Source of the DNA: Umbilicaria muhlenbergii
Lineage: Eukaryota; Ascomycota; Lecanoromycetes; Umbilicariales; Umbilicariaceae
Length of the DNA stretch: 64,000 bases
Direction of reading: 5' to 3'
NCBI GenBank assembly: GCA_000611775.1
Contig: KK106981.1
Span: 1,855,507-1,919,506 of the forward strand
This document shows, piece by piece, positions 23,776 to 35,747 of this stretch. The notes beneath the pieces are model-generated. The model saw only the letters and a program-made list of their open reading frames with translations. It did no database searches and was not told the DNA's origin. Position 1 is the first letter of the stretch. The number at the start of each line of letters is the position of its first letter. The translations under genes were made by a program, and so were the position numbers.

Positions 23776-24492
23776 CTATAATGATCCGGTCTGAAGAAAT
23801 GTCACTTATTAGCGAGCATCCCCTAATCTATACCCTTCTCCACCCTAGTTCACTTACAATAAATTGCTCCAACCCCAACTCAAACAATTCACAGTTCACC
23901 CCTACCCCGCCCGGATGCTCTATAGGTGAGAGTGGGTTCTTGACAACTATCACCGAGCATCAGCAACCCATTCCAGCCTCGTCTCCACCCTTGGCGCCCG
24001 TGATCCCAACTCACCATACTCGACGTAAAGGCTAACATAAATCTGATGCAACACAATCCTCAAGTTATTCGTCTTCGTGTCCGTCACCATCACAAACTTC
24101 AGACTCGTCGGCGTCTCATAATAGTGCAGCTTGTAGTGCCCCGTCCTATACGAGATGAAATTATCGTCCGGGCCCCCCAGCTTCCGGACCATGTTTCGGA
24201 GGGAGAAGATGGTGCCGAAGACGAGTTTGGCGTCGTCTTCGGCGCTTAGGGCGTTGGACGGGGGAGCGGGGTTGGCGAAGCCGTTGGACTGAGATGGAGT
24301 GGAGGAGGAGGAGGAGGGGCGCGGGATCCATTTCTTTTTGTAGATGCAATCCGCTGGAGGGTGGTTAGCACTGGTGCCTGGCAAGGGGGACGAGGGAAGG
24401 GGGGTGGTCAGAATTGGTAGCTGGAAGGGGAACGAGGGGAGGGGGGTGGTCATACCGTGCCGGTCGAAGATGTAGAAGGAGTAGACGACCAT
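23776..24492 (-). CDS. BET5: TRAPP complex subunit Bet5/TRAPPC1
   Basis: Bet5 is a longin-fold core subunit of TRAPP, the Ypt1/Rab1 exchange factor in ER-to-Golgi and intra-Golgi traffic. Exons on the minus strand are 24492-24456, 24353-24015, 23946-23858 and 23790-23776, giving about 159 residues. The start MVVYSFYIFDRHADCIYKKK and the blocks EDDAKLVFGTIFSLRNMVRK, LGGPDDNFISYRTGHYKLHY and NPLSPIEHPGGVGVN are characteristic. A Ser/Pro-rich insertion sits after KKKW, as in other Pezizomycotina. The last exon is only 15 bases (Thr-Gly-Ser-Leu-stop) and rests on a good branch-like CTAAT and a TTCAG acceptor. Without that splice the frame reads ten more residues to a nearby stop. So the C-terminus is uncertain, and the rest is firm. 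Confidence 0.94.
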
Positions 24493-24942
24493 GGCGGCGC
24501 TGCAAGGGTGTGATGTTATGACAACGTTGAGTCCGCGCTATCTCATTGACGTTGTTGACGTGTATAGATTGAGGAGGTATCTAGTGCTCCAAATGCAGTT
24601 GGCAGTGCGGAGTTCACTCCGTCCGGGCAGTGGCAGCTGGCGGCTGCAGGGCTGTCTACCAAGCTTTCTGCTCGGGGCTGCCGCGTGGACAGACTGGCCG
24701 AGATTGGACAGGAGGGGAAGGGAGTGGCAGGAGTGACGGGCTATCGATAAGACCGCTGAACTCCAACGTCTCGTGCGACTGCGCTACTGTGCCGTAAGCT
24801 GGACCCTTCAATCTTCCTCATCTGCTGTTCGTTTGGCCTGCTCCTGCCAGCTCGGAGAAGAGCTTGATCCGAAAAGTCCTCAGGTTGAACTTTTGGAAAT
24901 ACGGAATACCATCAGAGCATTTCCACTCCGAACCTACCAAAA
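24493..24942. promoter_or_regulatory. Divergent promoter BET5 / CaMKK-like kinase
   Basis: A 450-base head-to-head spacer must serve both genes. No specific factor motif was recognised with confidence. Confidence 0.4.
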
Positions 24943-27291
24943 ATGCCGCCCAGTCTACCCAAAGAGATGTCGCAGGACGAACAGAATGCGGGGATTATGC
25001 CGTCGCATGGTCTTTCCATCGATGTGCCAGGAGCCGGGGCCAGTAATCGACCACCGAACATAAAACACTCGTGAGAGCCTATCCCAGCGCATCACTGCGA
25101 AGAACAGAGGGTTAATCTGTGATATTACCAGGTCATTACCAGCATACGAAAGTCCTTTGCGACACCATCGCCGGGAACCTTCTACACCCCGACGAGTCAA
25201 GGAGACTTTACATGCCCGCTCGGAATACTGCAATGATCAAGACGACGGTGGTGCCGTGCATCGGATCAACCAATATGTTATCAAAGAAGAGATTGGTAGA
25301 GGGTCCTTTGGGGCTGTGCATCTTGCTGTTGACGTGGACGGCAACGAATATGTGAGGAAGCCGCGGGATTTCACAAGTACTACCGCGAGCAATTTGGTGC
25401 TGACTTATCCACGGATAGGCTGTCAAGGAGTTTTCGAAATCGCGGTTGCGAAAGCGTGCGCAGTCCAATCTCCTTCGGCGCCCTTATCAGACACGGCGGC
25501 CTGGCCGGATTGCTACGGGCGTCGGCTTCAATGCACCTTTATCTCGACATTCGTCGTCAGATATTCATGACAACGAAGGGGAAGGTAACCCGTTATATCT
25601 GATCAAGGAAGAAATCGCTGTCATGAAGAAGCTCAATCATACCAACCTGGTGTCACTTATAGAAGTCTTGGACGACCCGGATGAGGATTCACTTTACATG
25701 GTTCTCGAAATGTGCAAGAAAGGGGTCATTATGAAGGTCGGATTAGGCGACAAAGCAGATCCATACGACATAGAAAGCTGCAGATGCTGGTTTCGGGATC
25801 TGATACTGGGGATTGAATATCTGCACGCGCAAGGTGTTGTCCATCGAGACATCAAGCCCGATAATCTACTCTTGACAGAAGATGATGTCCTTAAGATCGT
25901 TGACTTTGGTGTCTCGGAGATGTTCGAGAAGCAATCGGAGATGCTGACGGCTAAATCGGCAGGTTCCCCAGCTTTCCTACCGCCAGAGCTCTGCGTGGCC
26001 AAACATGGCGGCATCTCTGGAAAAGCTGCTGATATCTGGTCGATGGGAGTGACGCTGTACTGTCTGCGCTTTGGACAGATACCTTTCGAGAAACCTGGGA
26101 TTCTCGAAACGTACGAGTCCATCAAAAACGATCCACTTGAGTTTGAGGGAGAGGTCGAGGAAGATTTTAAAGACCTCATGTTGAGAATATTGGAGAAGAA
26201 CCCATCAAAGCGAATAAAAATGCCTGAACTGAGGGTAAGCACAAAAGATCGCTAAATGTCCAAAGCTCAAGCTAACGTATTTCAAAGGAGCACCCCTGGG
26301 TCACGAAAGGAGGCTCAGATCCTCTGCTTTCCGAGGAAGAAAACACCGCAGAGCTTGTTGAGCCACCTACAGAAGAGGAGATGAATAGTGCCATCACAGG
26401 CAATCTGAGCAATCTCCTCGTGGTCGTATGTGCATCTATAGCGTATAAGATAATAACGAAGCTCACATGCCACAGATGAGAGCTGTCAAAAAGTTCAAAG
26501 ATCTAATCATGCATAAGAGGCCATATCTCATGGAAGGCATATTCGGCCGAGATACGCGCCTGGTGCAACCGCCATTGTCTATCTCAAGGCCCGATGCAGC
26601 TCGCGTGCACCACAGAACTCGAAGCGTGGATATTCTTGATCGGAGACCTATAGAGGGAGCATTAGTTGTCGAGGGTGTGCATCGCGATATTGACCTGTCA
26701 GGGACCGACAATGTCCTTTCCATAGGCGGTACAGCAGTTGCATACGAGCCGACTAAGAGGAGATCGGAAGGCCCTGAAGAGCACAAACATAGCCAGCCGA
26801 GTCCAAAACGCACACTGAAGGCACACCCAAGCGAACATCGGCCAAGTGGCGGTCAACACGGGGGCACGAAAGACTCAGGTAAAGGTCATGCACACGATCC
26901 GCTGGAGGAGTATCTCTTCCTCGAGATTGGCCCGCACGGGGAGGACGACCCGCCGCAGCCTCCTGCCGTCAGCGAATCTCCACCCGCTGCCGGGATCGAC
27001 ATCTACGAAACGGCATATCACGAAGAGATTGAACGGATCCGGAAGAAGCAGGGCAAGCAAGCGACGTTGTACCTCACCCGACGGGTGGAGAAGAAGCAAG
27101 AATATCAGCAAGATGAGAACCTAATAGGATCGCCGAACGATGGTTCCGCGCCGAAAAGCGGGTTTGCAAAAATGATCGAATTGGCACGTGAGAAAAAGGA
27201 ATCTGGGTCCGAGGAGACGCGTGACGACAAACCAAAAGGAGGAGGAGACGGTGGCGGTGAGGGCGAAAAAGCCAGGGGCGAGGCCAAGTAA
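24943..27291 (+). CDS. CaMKK-like serine/threonine kinase (Ssp1/CmkC type)
   Basis: This is a protein kinase of the calcium/calmodulin-dependent kinase kinase group, which in fungi phosphorylates AMPK/Snf1 or CaM kinases under stress and glucose limitation. Exons 24943-25070, 25132-25351, 25419-26234, 26288-26425 and 26476-27291 give 705 residues. The kinase domain runs from about 85 to 395: glycine loop GRGSFG, catalytic lysine in AVKEF, catalytic loop HRDIKPDN near 258, DFG near 278, and SPAFLPPEL in the activation segment. The Arg/Pro-rich insertion between the lysine and helix C (RRPYQTRRPGRIATG) is the hallmark of CaMKKs. VTLYCLRFGQIPFEKPGILE also fits the group. The C-terminal 270 residues are disordered and highly charged, ending in a G-rich coding stretch. 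The calmodulin-binding region was not pinpointed. Assignment to the group is strong; the exact orthologue is less certain. Confidence 0.93.
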
Positions 27292-28172
27292 GGGCTTCTA
27301 TGCGGATTTCCAAGGCTGGCAGGGGTGGCCAATACATGATCCATTGCGTGACACGAAATGTGAGGCATTAGCACAGGCGTCTGGTGAAAGCACATGGTCG
27401 ATTGCTCTTCAGCAATTGACTGATCGAACTCGCTGTCGTGGCACGTACGTCAGCACGTACGCTCCCACTCAGCGTTCCTGCATCGGCGCTGACGGCGAGC
27501 AGGGCTCACTGCAGGCAAGGAGCGCGACAGAGGGCATCTGGCAGTTTTATAAAGCGGTGTCGCTTCCCAGCAGAGCAACAGCGGCAGGAGGACCGAGCTG
27601 GAAGTGGTAAGGGGTGCTGCGATGAGTGGAAATGGATCGCGCAGCTCTCATGCCTGTTGGCACAGGCGGGGGATAACAGATGAAATACGAGTAATGTATG
27701 AGGCATTTATCGGGGACCGCTAAAAGCGTGGCGAGTTGCAACGCCCAGTCCCACACCACCCACCACAATCCAGTATCGCCAGTTCGCTCTACTTGTACAA
27801 ATGCTGGGGCCCGGTCGGACAAGTGTTGTGATAGACAGACGGCCGGGCAGCGTTCCCAAGCCTGACATCACTGCCTAACTCCTGTTCCCTCTAAGGTAAG
27901 CTTCACAGCCGGTGCCCAGGGCGCCTCAACCGCATCGGCCATGTCGCCGATCAAACCTATTCTCTGTATGACTCGGCTTGGATCTTCAAGGTCCCAACCG
28001 TTACGAGGACATGACCTTACAAGTACTTCATCATGTCGTCTATAGTGACATAAGATATCTCTCAGCCTTGAGAGAAGATCGACCGTAGTACCGCAGGGCA
28101 CGGAACATTCAGCACGACTGAGCCTGCATCAACCCACTCTGCTGTGCACAGTGCAATGTGAATGAATCGTGT

Positions 28173-28193
28173 ATTGCGCATTGTGCATTGCGC
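28173..28193. repeat. Three-copy ATTGNGC heptamer array
   Basis: Three consecutive 7-base units (ATTGCGC, ATTGTGC, ATTGCGC) form a short tandem repeat 160 bases before the larger ATTGAGC array. The shared unit suggests a common slippage origin. Confidence 0.7.
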
Positions 28194-28330
28194 ACTATTC
28201 TGATTCTGAACCTTGCTACCTCCGTACCGTTATCATTGCAGCTCGCGTCCCACAAGCAGGCCTCGCAGATACTGTCGTTGCACAAAGCACGCCGGTACTT
28301 GTGTAAAACATGCCAGAGTGTGACAAAGGC

Positions 28331-28414
28331 GGGAAGGGGAAGGGGAAGGGGAAGTGTTGAGCGTTGAGCATTGAGCATTGAGCATTGAGCATTAAGCATT
28401 GGGCATTGGACATT
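28331..28414. repeat. GGGGAA run followed by ATTGAGC heptamer array
   Basis: A run of AGGGGA hexamers (about 28333-28353) is followed by eight 7-base units from 28356: GTTGAGC twice, ATTGAGC three times, then ATTAAGC, ATTGGGC and ATTGGAC. Divergence at one end is the usual picture of array decay. It lies in the spacer upstream of the Hal4-type kinase. Confidence 0.85.
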
Positions 28415-29279
28415 TGAACATGGGCTTGGTGGTCCTTTCAGTCGCAGGGTCCAGAGGATAGGTCATGCAATGATGCAAAGAAAGAAAACCAGCCCAGGCG
28501 TCGCCAAGCAGGCTTCTCATTGGCATCCTCGGGGGCCTCGTGCTTCGACACCGCCCCTTCGAGGCCCAATCACATCCATTGTCGCCGCTGTCGCCGCTGT
28601 TGTCATCGTCGGCACGTTCACATTCCTTCCTCTTCGACCCAGAAGATCGCATCCAGGTAATTTAAAGATCACTGTTGCATCCGACGATGAAACGTAGTTA
28701 TCATTCACATCTTCCAGATCGTCATCACGCTATTAACATGAACCGGCATTCCTTTCAGATTTGCTGCGCTGTACGAATAGCGCCCGGAGGCTTGAAATTG
28801 GAATCGAAAAATCCCGCACCCATCCACTCTAAGGCCATTCTAGAGTGGCCTCCCCCCGCCCACCAAAACCCCGTCGCCCCCCCACTCACCATCCATCTTA
28901 AAATGTTCGTTCCTTTTGCCTCCAAGCCTTCGATGATGCGAACACATCTGAGCTGAACGGGCTGACCTCACATCATTGCCTGACGCGACCAAAGTGGCCC
29001 TGGACACCAGCCCCAGCCTCAGTGCAGCTTGGTAAGCCACTCAGCGAGATTTTCCGCGCGACTGTCCGCGGCTTGTCAAGTGCACCTCCTCGATACGCCC
29101 CTAGTGCCCTACCTCTCGTCTCGTCGTCGTCCATACATCGAGATCTCTACATATTCTTATCCGTTCTGAGCGTGCCCTTTTCTGCTGCAGCAACGGGCAT
29201 AGCCCCCCTCACCGAGGTGCCTACGCGCAAATCTCGGCCCACACCCCCATCACCGAAAACCCCCGCCATTTCCTGGACG

Positions 29280-30870
29280 ATGAATGGACATACCAGCACA
29301 CAGACGCATCCGCCCAGGCCATCACCCGCACCATCTATCTCAACTTCATCCCTCCATTCGCAGGATGCGAGACCCTCTGATCCAACAGCAGCGCTGTCGG
29401 GTAGTACCAATGGCGCCACCCATGCAGCAACACCGAAAAAGCCGACATTAACTCATCGCCTCACGCGTATGTTCTCGCAGACGGCCAAACCTAACGCGGA
29501 CCCCCTTAAGGAGACGCAGCGGGACAGGAACGCCATTGAAGGCGCGATTCCGGAAACAGACGCCAACGGGGTCAGCCCGATAAAACCTGCACCGCCCTCG
29601 AGGGCGGCTTCTTATACCGAAAAGCGGCCCCAGTCGGGCACCGACGCCGAGCGAAAACAAAACATGAACGGCTTCAAGAGAGACCCCAAGGAACCGGACC
29701 TAACCCATCGACGATTCGAATTGTTGCCAGATGGAAGCCATGAGCACCTGCTCAAAAGCGCCAAGCGACAAGAGAAATTATCCGTCATGCTCCGAGATAT
29801 GCTCGGTGGGAAGAAGAAGGAGGAACAAGCGCAAGACGATCAACAGCTGTCGCTCATGTCCACCTGGGTAGACCAGTTAAAGATCGAGAAGGACAAGCTC
29901 GCAGCGGATAAGAAAGGAGGCCCCAGCTCCACAGCGACCTTGGTCGAGAAGTATGGCAAGTGCCAGGAGATCGTTGGTCGGGGCGCTTTCGGTATCGTGA
30001 GGATCTCACACAAGACAAACCCAAAAGACTCCAAGATGAAGCAGCTATACGCCGTCAAGGAGTTTCGCCGCAGACCCCAAGAGGATCCGAAGAAGTACCA
30101 AAAGCGTCTCACATCAGAGTTCTGTATCTCATCTTCGCTTCGGCATCCGAACGTTATCCACACACTGGACCTGTTGCAAGATGCCAAGGGCGATTACTGC
30201 GAGGTCATGGAATTCTGCGCTGGTGGAGATCTCTACACACTTGTTCTCGCGGCCGGCAAGTTGGAAGTCGCCGAGGCAGACTGCTACTTTAAACAACTGA
30301 TGCGGGGTGTCGAGTATCTGCACGAAATGGGTGTTGCACACCGAGACCTAAAGCCGGAGAATCTACTACTCACGACCCATGGCTCTCTTAAGATCACCGA
30401 CTTCGGCAACGGCGAGTGTTTCCGGATGGCGTGGGAGAAAGAGGCGCACATGACCGCTGGTCTTTGCGGTTCCGCTCCGTACATTGCCCCCGAGGAATAC
30501 GTAGACAAGGAGTTCGACCCGCGCGCCGTGGATGTCTGGGCGACAGGTGTCATCTATATGGCCATGCGGACTGGCAGGCATCTGTGGAGAGTTGCAAAGA
30601 AGGATGAGGACGAGTTCTACGAACGGTATCTCGAGGGTAGGAGAGATGAGGATGGGTACGGACCCATCGAGACGCTGCATAGGGTACATATCCCTTTCCA
30701 GTCTGGATTTTGACGGCTATAGCTAACATCCGATCAAGGCTCGCTGTCGGAATGTCATCTACTCAATCCTGGACCCGAACCCCACTCGTCGTATCACCGC
30801 CTCTCAAGTTCTCAAATCGGAGTGGGGTCGCGAGATAAAAGTATGCAAAGCCGCCGAAGAGGGTTTCTAA
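29280..30870 (+). CDS. Hal4/Sat4-type (NPR/HAL family) serine/threonine kinase
   Basis: This is a kinase of the fungal-specific NPR/HAL group, whose members (Hal4/Sat4, Hal5, Npr1) regulate plasma-membrane potassium and nutrient transporters. Exons 29280-30683 and 30739-30870 give 511 residues. The N-terminal 220 residues are Ser/Thr/Pro-rich and disordered. The catalytic domain starts near 221: glycine loop GRGAFG, lysine in YAVKEF, HRDLKPEN near 354, ITDFGNGE near 373, and APEEY. The group signature is the sequence after DFG (FRMAWEKEAHMTAGLCGSAP) and VDVWATGVIYMAMRTGRHLW. The ATG at 29280 is chosen because upstream sequence looks like leader and the next residues (NGHTSTQTHPP) start the usual tail. 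The last exon carries the domain's end, SILDPNPTRRITASQVLKSE. Confidence 0.93.
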
Positions 30871-31681
30871 CCCATGTTCAAGGGCAAACGGAATGGTCGT
30901 CAGGATTGCCGCCACCATTCAATGTATTATCAATACACTTGAAGAGGAGCTCTGCCTACACCATTCTATGGCCCCATCATCCCAGTACCGTCTTCAATTT
31001 ATCTGCATATATTACCATTCATAACCTGTCGTTGCTGCACATTTGCGTTGCATACCCACCGGTCGCTCGTGTGATCACACTATTCGTCTTTCTGGCATGC
31101 ATGGCGTTCTGGGCAAAAGGGTTTGAGAGGGGAAGGAGACGAATGTTTCAACGACTCTGCTACACTCGATCGGTATCCTATGAGTGCTCGTACGTTTTAC
31201 GATGAGTAGAGCCATTGTATGGCTTGATTCAATTAGAATCGAGGCAATTTACACACAATCTTACTTTCAAACAATGCGCATTACAATGCACTGTCAATCG
31301 CAGTAACGGTGCAAGATAGCTACAGCATCGGGACTCTTGTGCGACCGTCCTGACTTAGGTGGTCAGCGTAAACAGCCGTATGTGAGTACTGGCGATGATG
31401 TCCTCGCTCTACTCTACCACTCTACGTACCTCCTGCGCCTCGTCAGCCTCTTACGCCAAATCGCGATGCTTGGCACAGCACCTTTCCTAATCCGATCGTA
31501 CCACGACTCCCACCTTTCACAGCAGCAGGACCTAGGAATTTGGACTTACTGACTCTCTTCTGCTCTGCACTAAGTCGCTTTCCCATTCTGACAGGAAAAC
31601 CACCTGCCCACGCCAACCCTCCATTCATCCGGCCTCTGTTATCCTGATTACCCTCACTAGCTGAACCCCGAGCTCATAAGG
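30871..31681. other. Spacer between Hal4-type kinase and RVS161
   Basis: This is an 811-base non-coding spacer. The plus strand before RVS161 has short C-rich tracts. No gene, repeat or RNA was recognised. Confidence 0.4.
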
Positions 31682-32850
31682 ATGTCGTGGGCTGGTATGG
31701 AAGCTGCCTGGAGCGAGCATACACCACAGACGGCAGATGGAAGCTAACACCTTACCTGTAGGCTTCAAGAAAAATGTCAACCGCGCCACGACGCAGGTGA
31801 TGATGAAGACGGGTATGCTCTTTCGCACCGCTCAAGCAGCAGCAGCAGCAACGAGAGCGGCATACTGACGCAAGGCTCGGGATTCTCTAGGGCATGTCGA
31901 AAAGACGAATGACCGCGACTACGAAGTCGAAGAGAGGTACAAAAGTTCCCTTGCAAATAGAAAATAAGACAGCACGGCCAAAGGACTGGAACTGACGCAG
32001 CAATGGGACAGACGATACCGAACCATGGAGTCCGCGGCAAACAGACTACAGAAGGAAGCAAAGGGTTATCTAGACTCATTACGAGGTAATCAACAGCTTC
32101 TTCCAACAGCCCCGAGCTCGTCCCGCGCTTTGCTGACCTCCCCGTCCCCCCACCAGCCATGACCGCCTCCCAAATGCGCATCGCCGAAACAATCGACGCC
32201 TTCTACGGCGACGCCGGCGCCAAAGACGGCGTCAGCCGCAGCTACAAACAAGCCGTCGAAGACCTCGACGCCGAAACAATAAAAGCCCTCGACGGCCCCT
32301 ACCGGCACGCTTTCCTTTCCTTCCCTGTCTTCCTCCCTCCCCCCCCAAATCCCCCCTTCCCCCGGGCGTTTCTGATTCTTCTCCTCCCCTGCACAGAACG
32401 ACCGTCCTGGAACCCATCTCCCGCTTCTGCGCCTACTTCCCCGACATCAACGAATGCATCAAGAAACGCAACCACAAACTCCTCGACTACGACGCCACCC
32501 GCGCGCGCGTCAAAAAACTCGTCGAAAAACCCGACAAGGACGTCACCAAGCTGCCCCGCGCCGAAAAGGAGTCCGAGATGGCGAAAGCGGCGTACGAGAC
32601 GCTGAACGAGCAGTTGTTCGCGGAGCTGCCGCAGATGATCGATTTGAGGGTGCCGTATCTGGATCCGAGTTTCGAGGCGTTGGTCAAGATCCAGTTGCGC
32701 TTTTGTGCCGAGGCGTATTCGCGGATGGCGCAGGTGCAGCAGTATTTGGATGCGGATACGAGGGAGCAGTATGCGCAGGGGTTTTTGGATAGTCGCGTCG
32801 AGCAGGTGTTGGGGGAGATTCGGGACTTGAGTATTGCGGGGACGGTGTGA
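31682..32850 (+). CDS. RVS161: BAR-domain protein Rvs161/Hob3 (amphiphysin family)
   Basis: Rvs161 is an N-BAR protein that works as a heterodimer with Rvs167 in endocytic vesicle scission, actin organisation and cell fusion. Six exons (31682-31694, 31762-31812, 31891-31936, 32012-32085, 32157-32304, 32397-32850) give 261 residues, as expected for Hob3/Rvs161, which lacks an SH3 domain. Landmarks are MSWAGFKKNVNRATTQVMMK, AANRLQKEAKGYLDSLRAMT, ASQMRIAETIDAFYGDA, VLEPISRFCAYFPDINE and KKRNHKLLDYD. The fifth intron (32305-32396) has a GC rather than GT donor: the family alignment across PYR|TTVLEPISRF leaves no alternative GT. The last exon shifts from C-rich to G-rich on the coding strand. Convergent with BRE1. 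Confidence 0.95.
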
Positions 32851-33369
32851 GTGGGGGATGGTGAGGAGACTTGCATTTTAGAGGGGGGAATCTTCTGAGG
32901 CCGGCGTTGTTCTGGCTTGGTTGGGGGCGGCATAGCAGAAGCTGGGCTGGCTCTTTCTTTCATGAGCGATGAAGGATTTACGTGCATGTATCAGACAAGT
33001 CGACACCAGTTAGGCGCAATATGGGGCTGGAATAATCAATCGCTTCTTTATGCTAAACCCGTTGTCCACACCACTCGCCCCGCTGCAGCTATGCATGGAC
33101 CAGAAGCACCGCTCTACCCAAAAGCTAATACAAGCCCGGGGGGAATCCAAGAGCCAGGGCCGCATAGGCCGCCCGAGTGTGTCCCATGCGCCAACAAAAG
33201 ATCTGCGCGTAATACAAGAGTAGAGAAAGGAAGCCTCAGCCCTAAGGCCAGCGGAAAATAATATACAAGAAAGGCGGCGAAGGTCCGCAATGCCGAATGG
33301 TCTCGCTGTGCATGTTGTTACAAGCATAACAGTGAAAAGGGGTAAATGAATTGAGGAACTGTGATGGTA
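32851..33369. other. Convergent spacer RVS161/BRE1
   Basis: These 519 bases hold the 3-prime ends of two converging genes. Short frames across it have no family resemblance. No repeat or RNA was recognised. Confidence 0.4.
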
Positions 33370-35747
33370 TCAGAGCGTAACGCGCATATGATCGTTCGTT
33401 CCAAAGGACTTGTTGCAACTAGGGCACTTGCGTGACCTCGAAGTGAGGCGTTCTTCGACGCAGTCTTTGCAGAAGACATGGCCGCAGGTCTTGAGGGCGG
33501 TGTCCTTGAGGTTCTTCCGGCAAACAGTGCAGTAGGCAATCATCTGTCAATGGTTGTTAGCAGGGAACGGCGGCCTGTACCCAAATGGACTTACTCTGAG
33601 TGCTGTCTCCTCGCTGCCCTCGTTTGCCAGGCTCTTGTTCTTCCAACCTTTGAGACTCTGCTTGGTTTCTTCAAGTCGAACTTTGAGTTCTTCAATCTCC
33701 ACCTCGGCTTTCCGGTAAGAGCTGGAAACTGTGCTCAATGATGCGTCCTTGGTCGTTAGCAACTTCTTCAATTCCTCTACTTGTGCTTTCGAACCCTCCA
33801 GGGCGGTGCTCCGCTCCAAGAGCTGCTGCTGGCATGTACGAGTTTGGTTGCTCATGTTGGTGAGAGCCTCTTTGGATTCGGCCAACTGCTTCTCGAGGTT
33901 GATGACCAAAGCCCGTGTTGAAGCTTCGGCATCCTTGAGTTGGGAAACAATGTCGGAACTCTTAGAGTTCTGTGCACGCAGGGTTCTGACTTCCTGGTCT
34001 CTGGCTTCCTTGGCTTTCATTGCGGCAAAGTACTTCTGGTCTGCTTTTGACTTCTCCGCACCTAATCGGACGACTTTGTCTTCAAGAGCGGAAAGATCAG
34101 ATATCTTTTGAGTTGCCAGAGTCGAGGCTTTCTTCCAAGCTGAGCCCATTGAGGGCACTTCTTTTTCTAGCATAGAGTATTGCCGCTCCAGATTCTGATA
34201 CTTGGTACGGAGTTCCTCGGCGCTTAGACTGTCCAAGTCTGTCAGCGGGACTGAACCAGAATCTGCCTGGCCGAGTTCTATCTTCAGGCGCTCGATCTCG
34301 GACTCTAGTGCACTGATGCGTTCCGCCCGCGCAGCTGCCAATTCCCTAACCTGATTCGTAGAACCGCGGTCCTGGTCCTGTGCTGCTTTCCTCATCTGGT
34401 TGTCCGCAATCAATTCATCTCTTCCTGTCCGTATCCGTGCAAGATCACTCTCCGCTCGCATCAGCTGAGCTTCCTTCTCTCCCAAAGCCGCTTGCGATTC
34501 GTTTTCCATCTGTACGCGATATGCCGTTCGTTCAGCCTGTAGCTTTTCCGCCTCCTCGCGAAGTTGATTGTTAGTTGCCTCAAGGTTGTTGATGCGTTTT
34601 ATGACATCTTCATGTTGCGACTTGAGTTGCTTGAAAAGGTCTGTACGAGCACAGTCGTCATCAGATAAGCGAGACATTTTGACGTTCAGTGCCGTAAGCT
34701 GCGCTGTAAGCTTCTCATTATCCGCCTCAAGTTTCTCCAGCTGCTCTTTTTGCTTAGTTAATGCTGCAACTGCTTCCTTTCGCGCGACCTCGGCAGCTTC
34801 GGCAGCGCCATCGTTAGACTCTTCCAACCCATTAGGCCCGTCGGCGTGGTCCTTCTTTCCAGAGCCCTCCGCACCGCCCCCCAAACCGCTGCTAGAATCT
34901 CGCCCACCTGCGATAGCCTGCCGTTCTAGTTTTGCTACTGTTGCGCTTTTGGCACGCTCGAGCTTTTTCTCTGCTACCATGTACCGTAGCGACGCATTCT
35001 CCAACCTCTCCTCAAGCTGTTCCTTCTCTGAGCGACTTTTTTCAAGTTCGGTAATGTGGACTTTCTCCCTTGAAAGCAGGTGAGCAATACGCCCTTGCAG
35101 CTCGGATATTTCAGGTGAAGGAGCAACGGATCTCGAAAAGAGTTGTGCGATAGCAGAAGATATTTCCGATGACCTTAATTTGAGGTGCTCTTCGAAAGTT
35201 GGATTGTCAGCCGTGAGCAGGGCGGACTGAAACGACGGAACAAATGCTTGATTGTCTACTTGTCCAACAATGATCTTCGCTTCGTCAAGAAGCTGCGCCG
35301 CGAGGGGAGTCAGTACGGCGTCAATCATTCAGAACACGGGGACAGGTCCTCAATCAACTGACCTGGCTGAACCAAGCATCAATGATGCGAAGATGATCAT
35401 CATGATACGCTGTGCGCTTCGTCAAGTCATTTAGTCGTGCCTCCAGCGTGTTGCGCTCTCGCTTGTACTCTTGCATCTGCCGCCATATGGCTTCTTTCTG
35501 AAACCGCTAAAGGAAAGACCAGTCAGCACTTACACCACATATCGAAAACGTGTCAATGCGCGGGTCGTGATGCAGAGGCTGTGGGCAAGGCTGTAGGGAG
35601 ATAGCCGGTGCTTACCTCCAGCTCATCCTTCCACGGCATGTCGTCTGGATGAGCCTTACTACCCCCGTTCACTGAGGTTGCCTGCCTCTTGAGCGGGGGT
35701 GCAGAGTCATCATGATCATACGATGCTGGCCGTTTCCTCTCCTCCAT
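33370..35747 (-). CDS. BRE1: Bre1 E3 ubiquitin ligase for histone H2B
   Basis: Bre1 is a RING E3 that, with Rad6, monoubiquitylates histone H2B and so supports H3K4 and H3K79 methylation and transcription elongation. Exons on the minus strand (35747-35616, 35506-35363, 35292-33595, 33543-33370) give 715 residues; yeast Bre1 is about 700. The N-terminus begins MEERKRPASYDHDDSAPPLK, followed by a conserved helix AIWRQMQEYKRERNTLEARL that in the family contacts Rad6. Most of the protein is coiled coil. The C-terminal exon encodes the RING: CTVC near 662, then CGHVFCKDCVEERL and CPSCNKSFG, with all zinc ligands present. The RING is separated from the coiled coil by an intron and is easily lost in annotation. 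Head-to-head with BDP1. Confidence 0.97.

Larger units (their letters stand above)
27292..29279. other. 2-kb spacer with heptamer tandem arrays and a C-rich leader
   Basis: This is a non-coding spacer between two kinase genes in the same direction. It holds a GGGGAA run, two arrays of an ATTGNGC heptamer (described separately) and, from about 28790 to 29279, a pyrimidine-rich strand that is probably the leader of the next gene. No supported gene was seen. A frame open from 29022 into the kinase gene has no ATG before 29280 with family support. Confidence 0.4.

Noticed and set aside
30822-31205. 127-codon frame after the Hal4-type kinase
   Set aside because: It starts inside the last kinase exon in another frame and runs into the 3-prime UTR; no homology.
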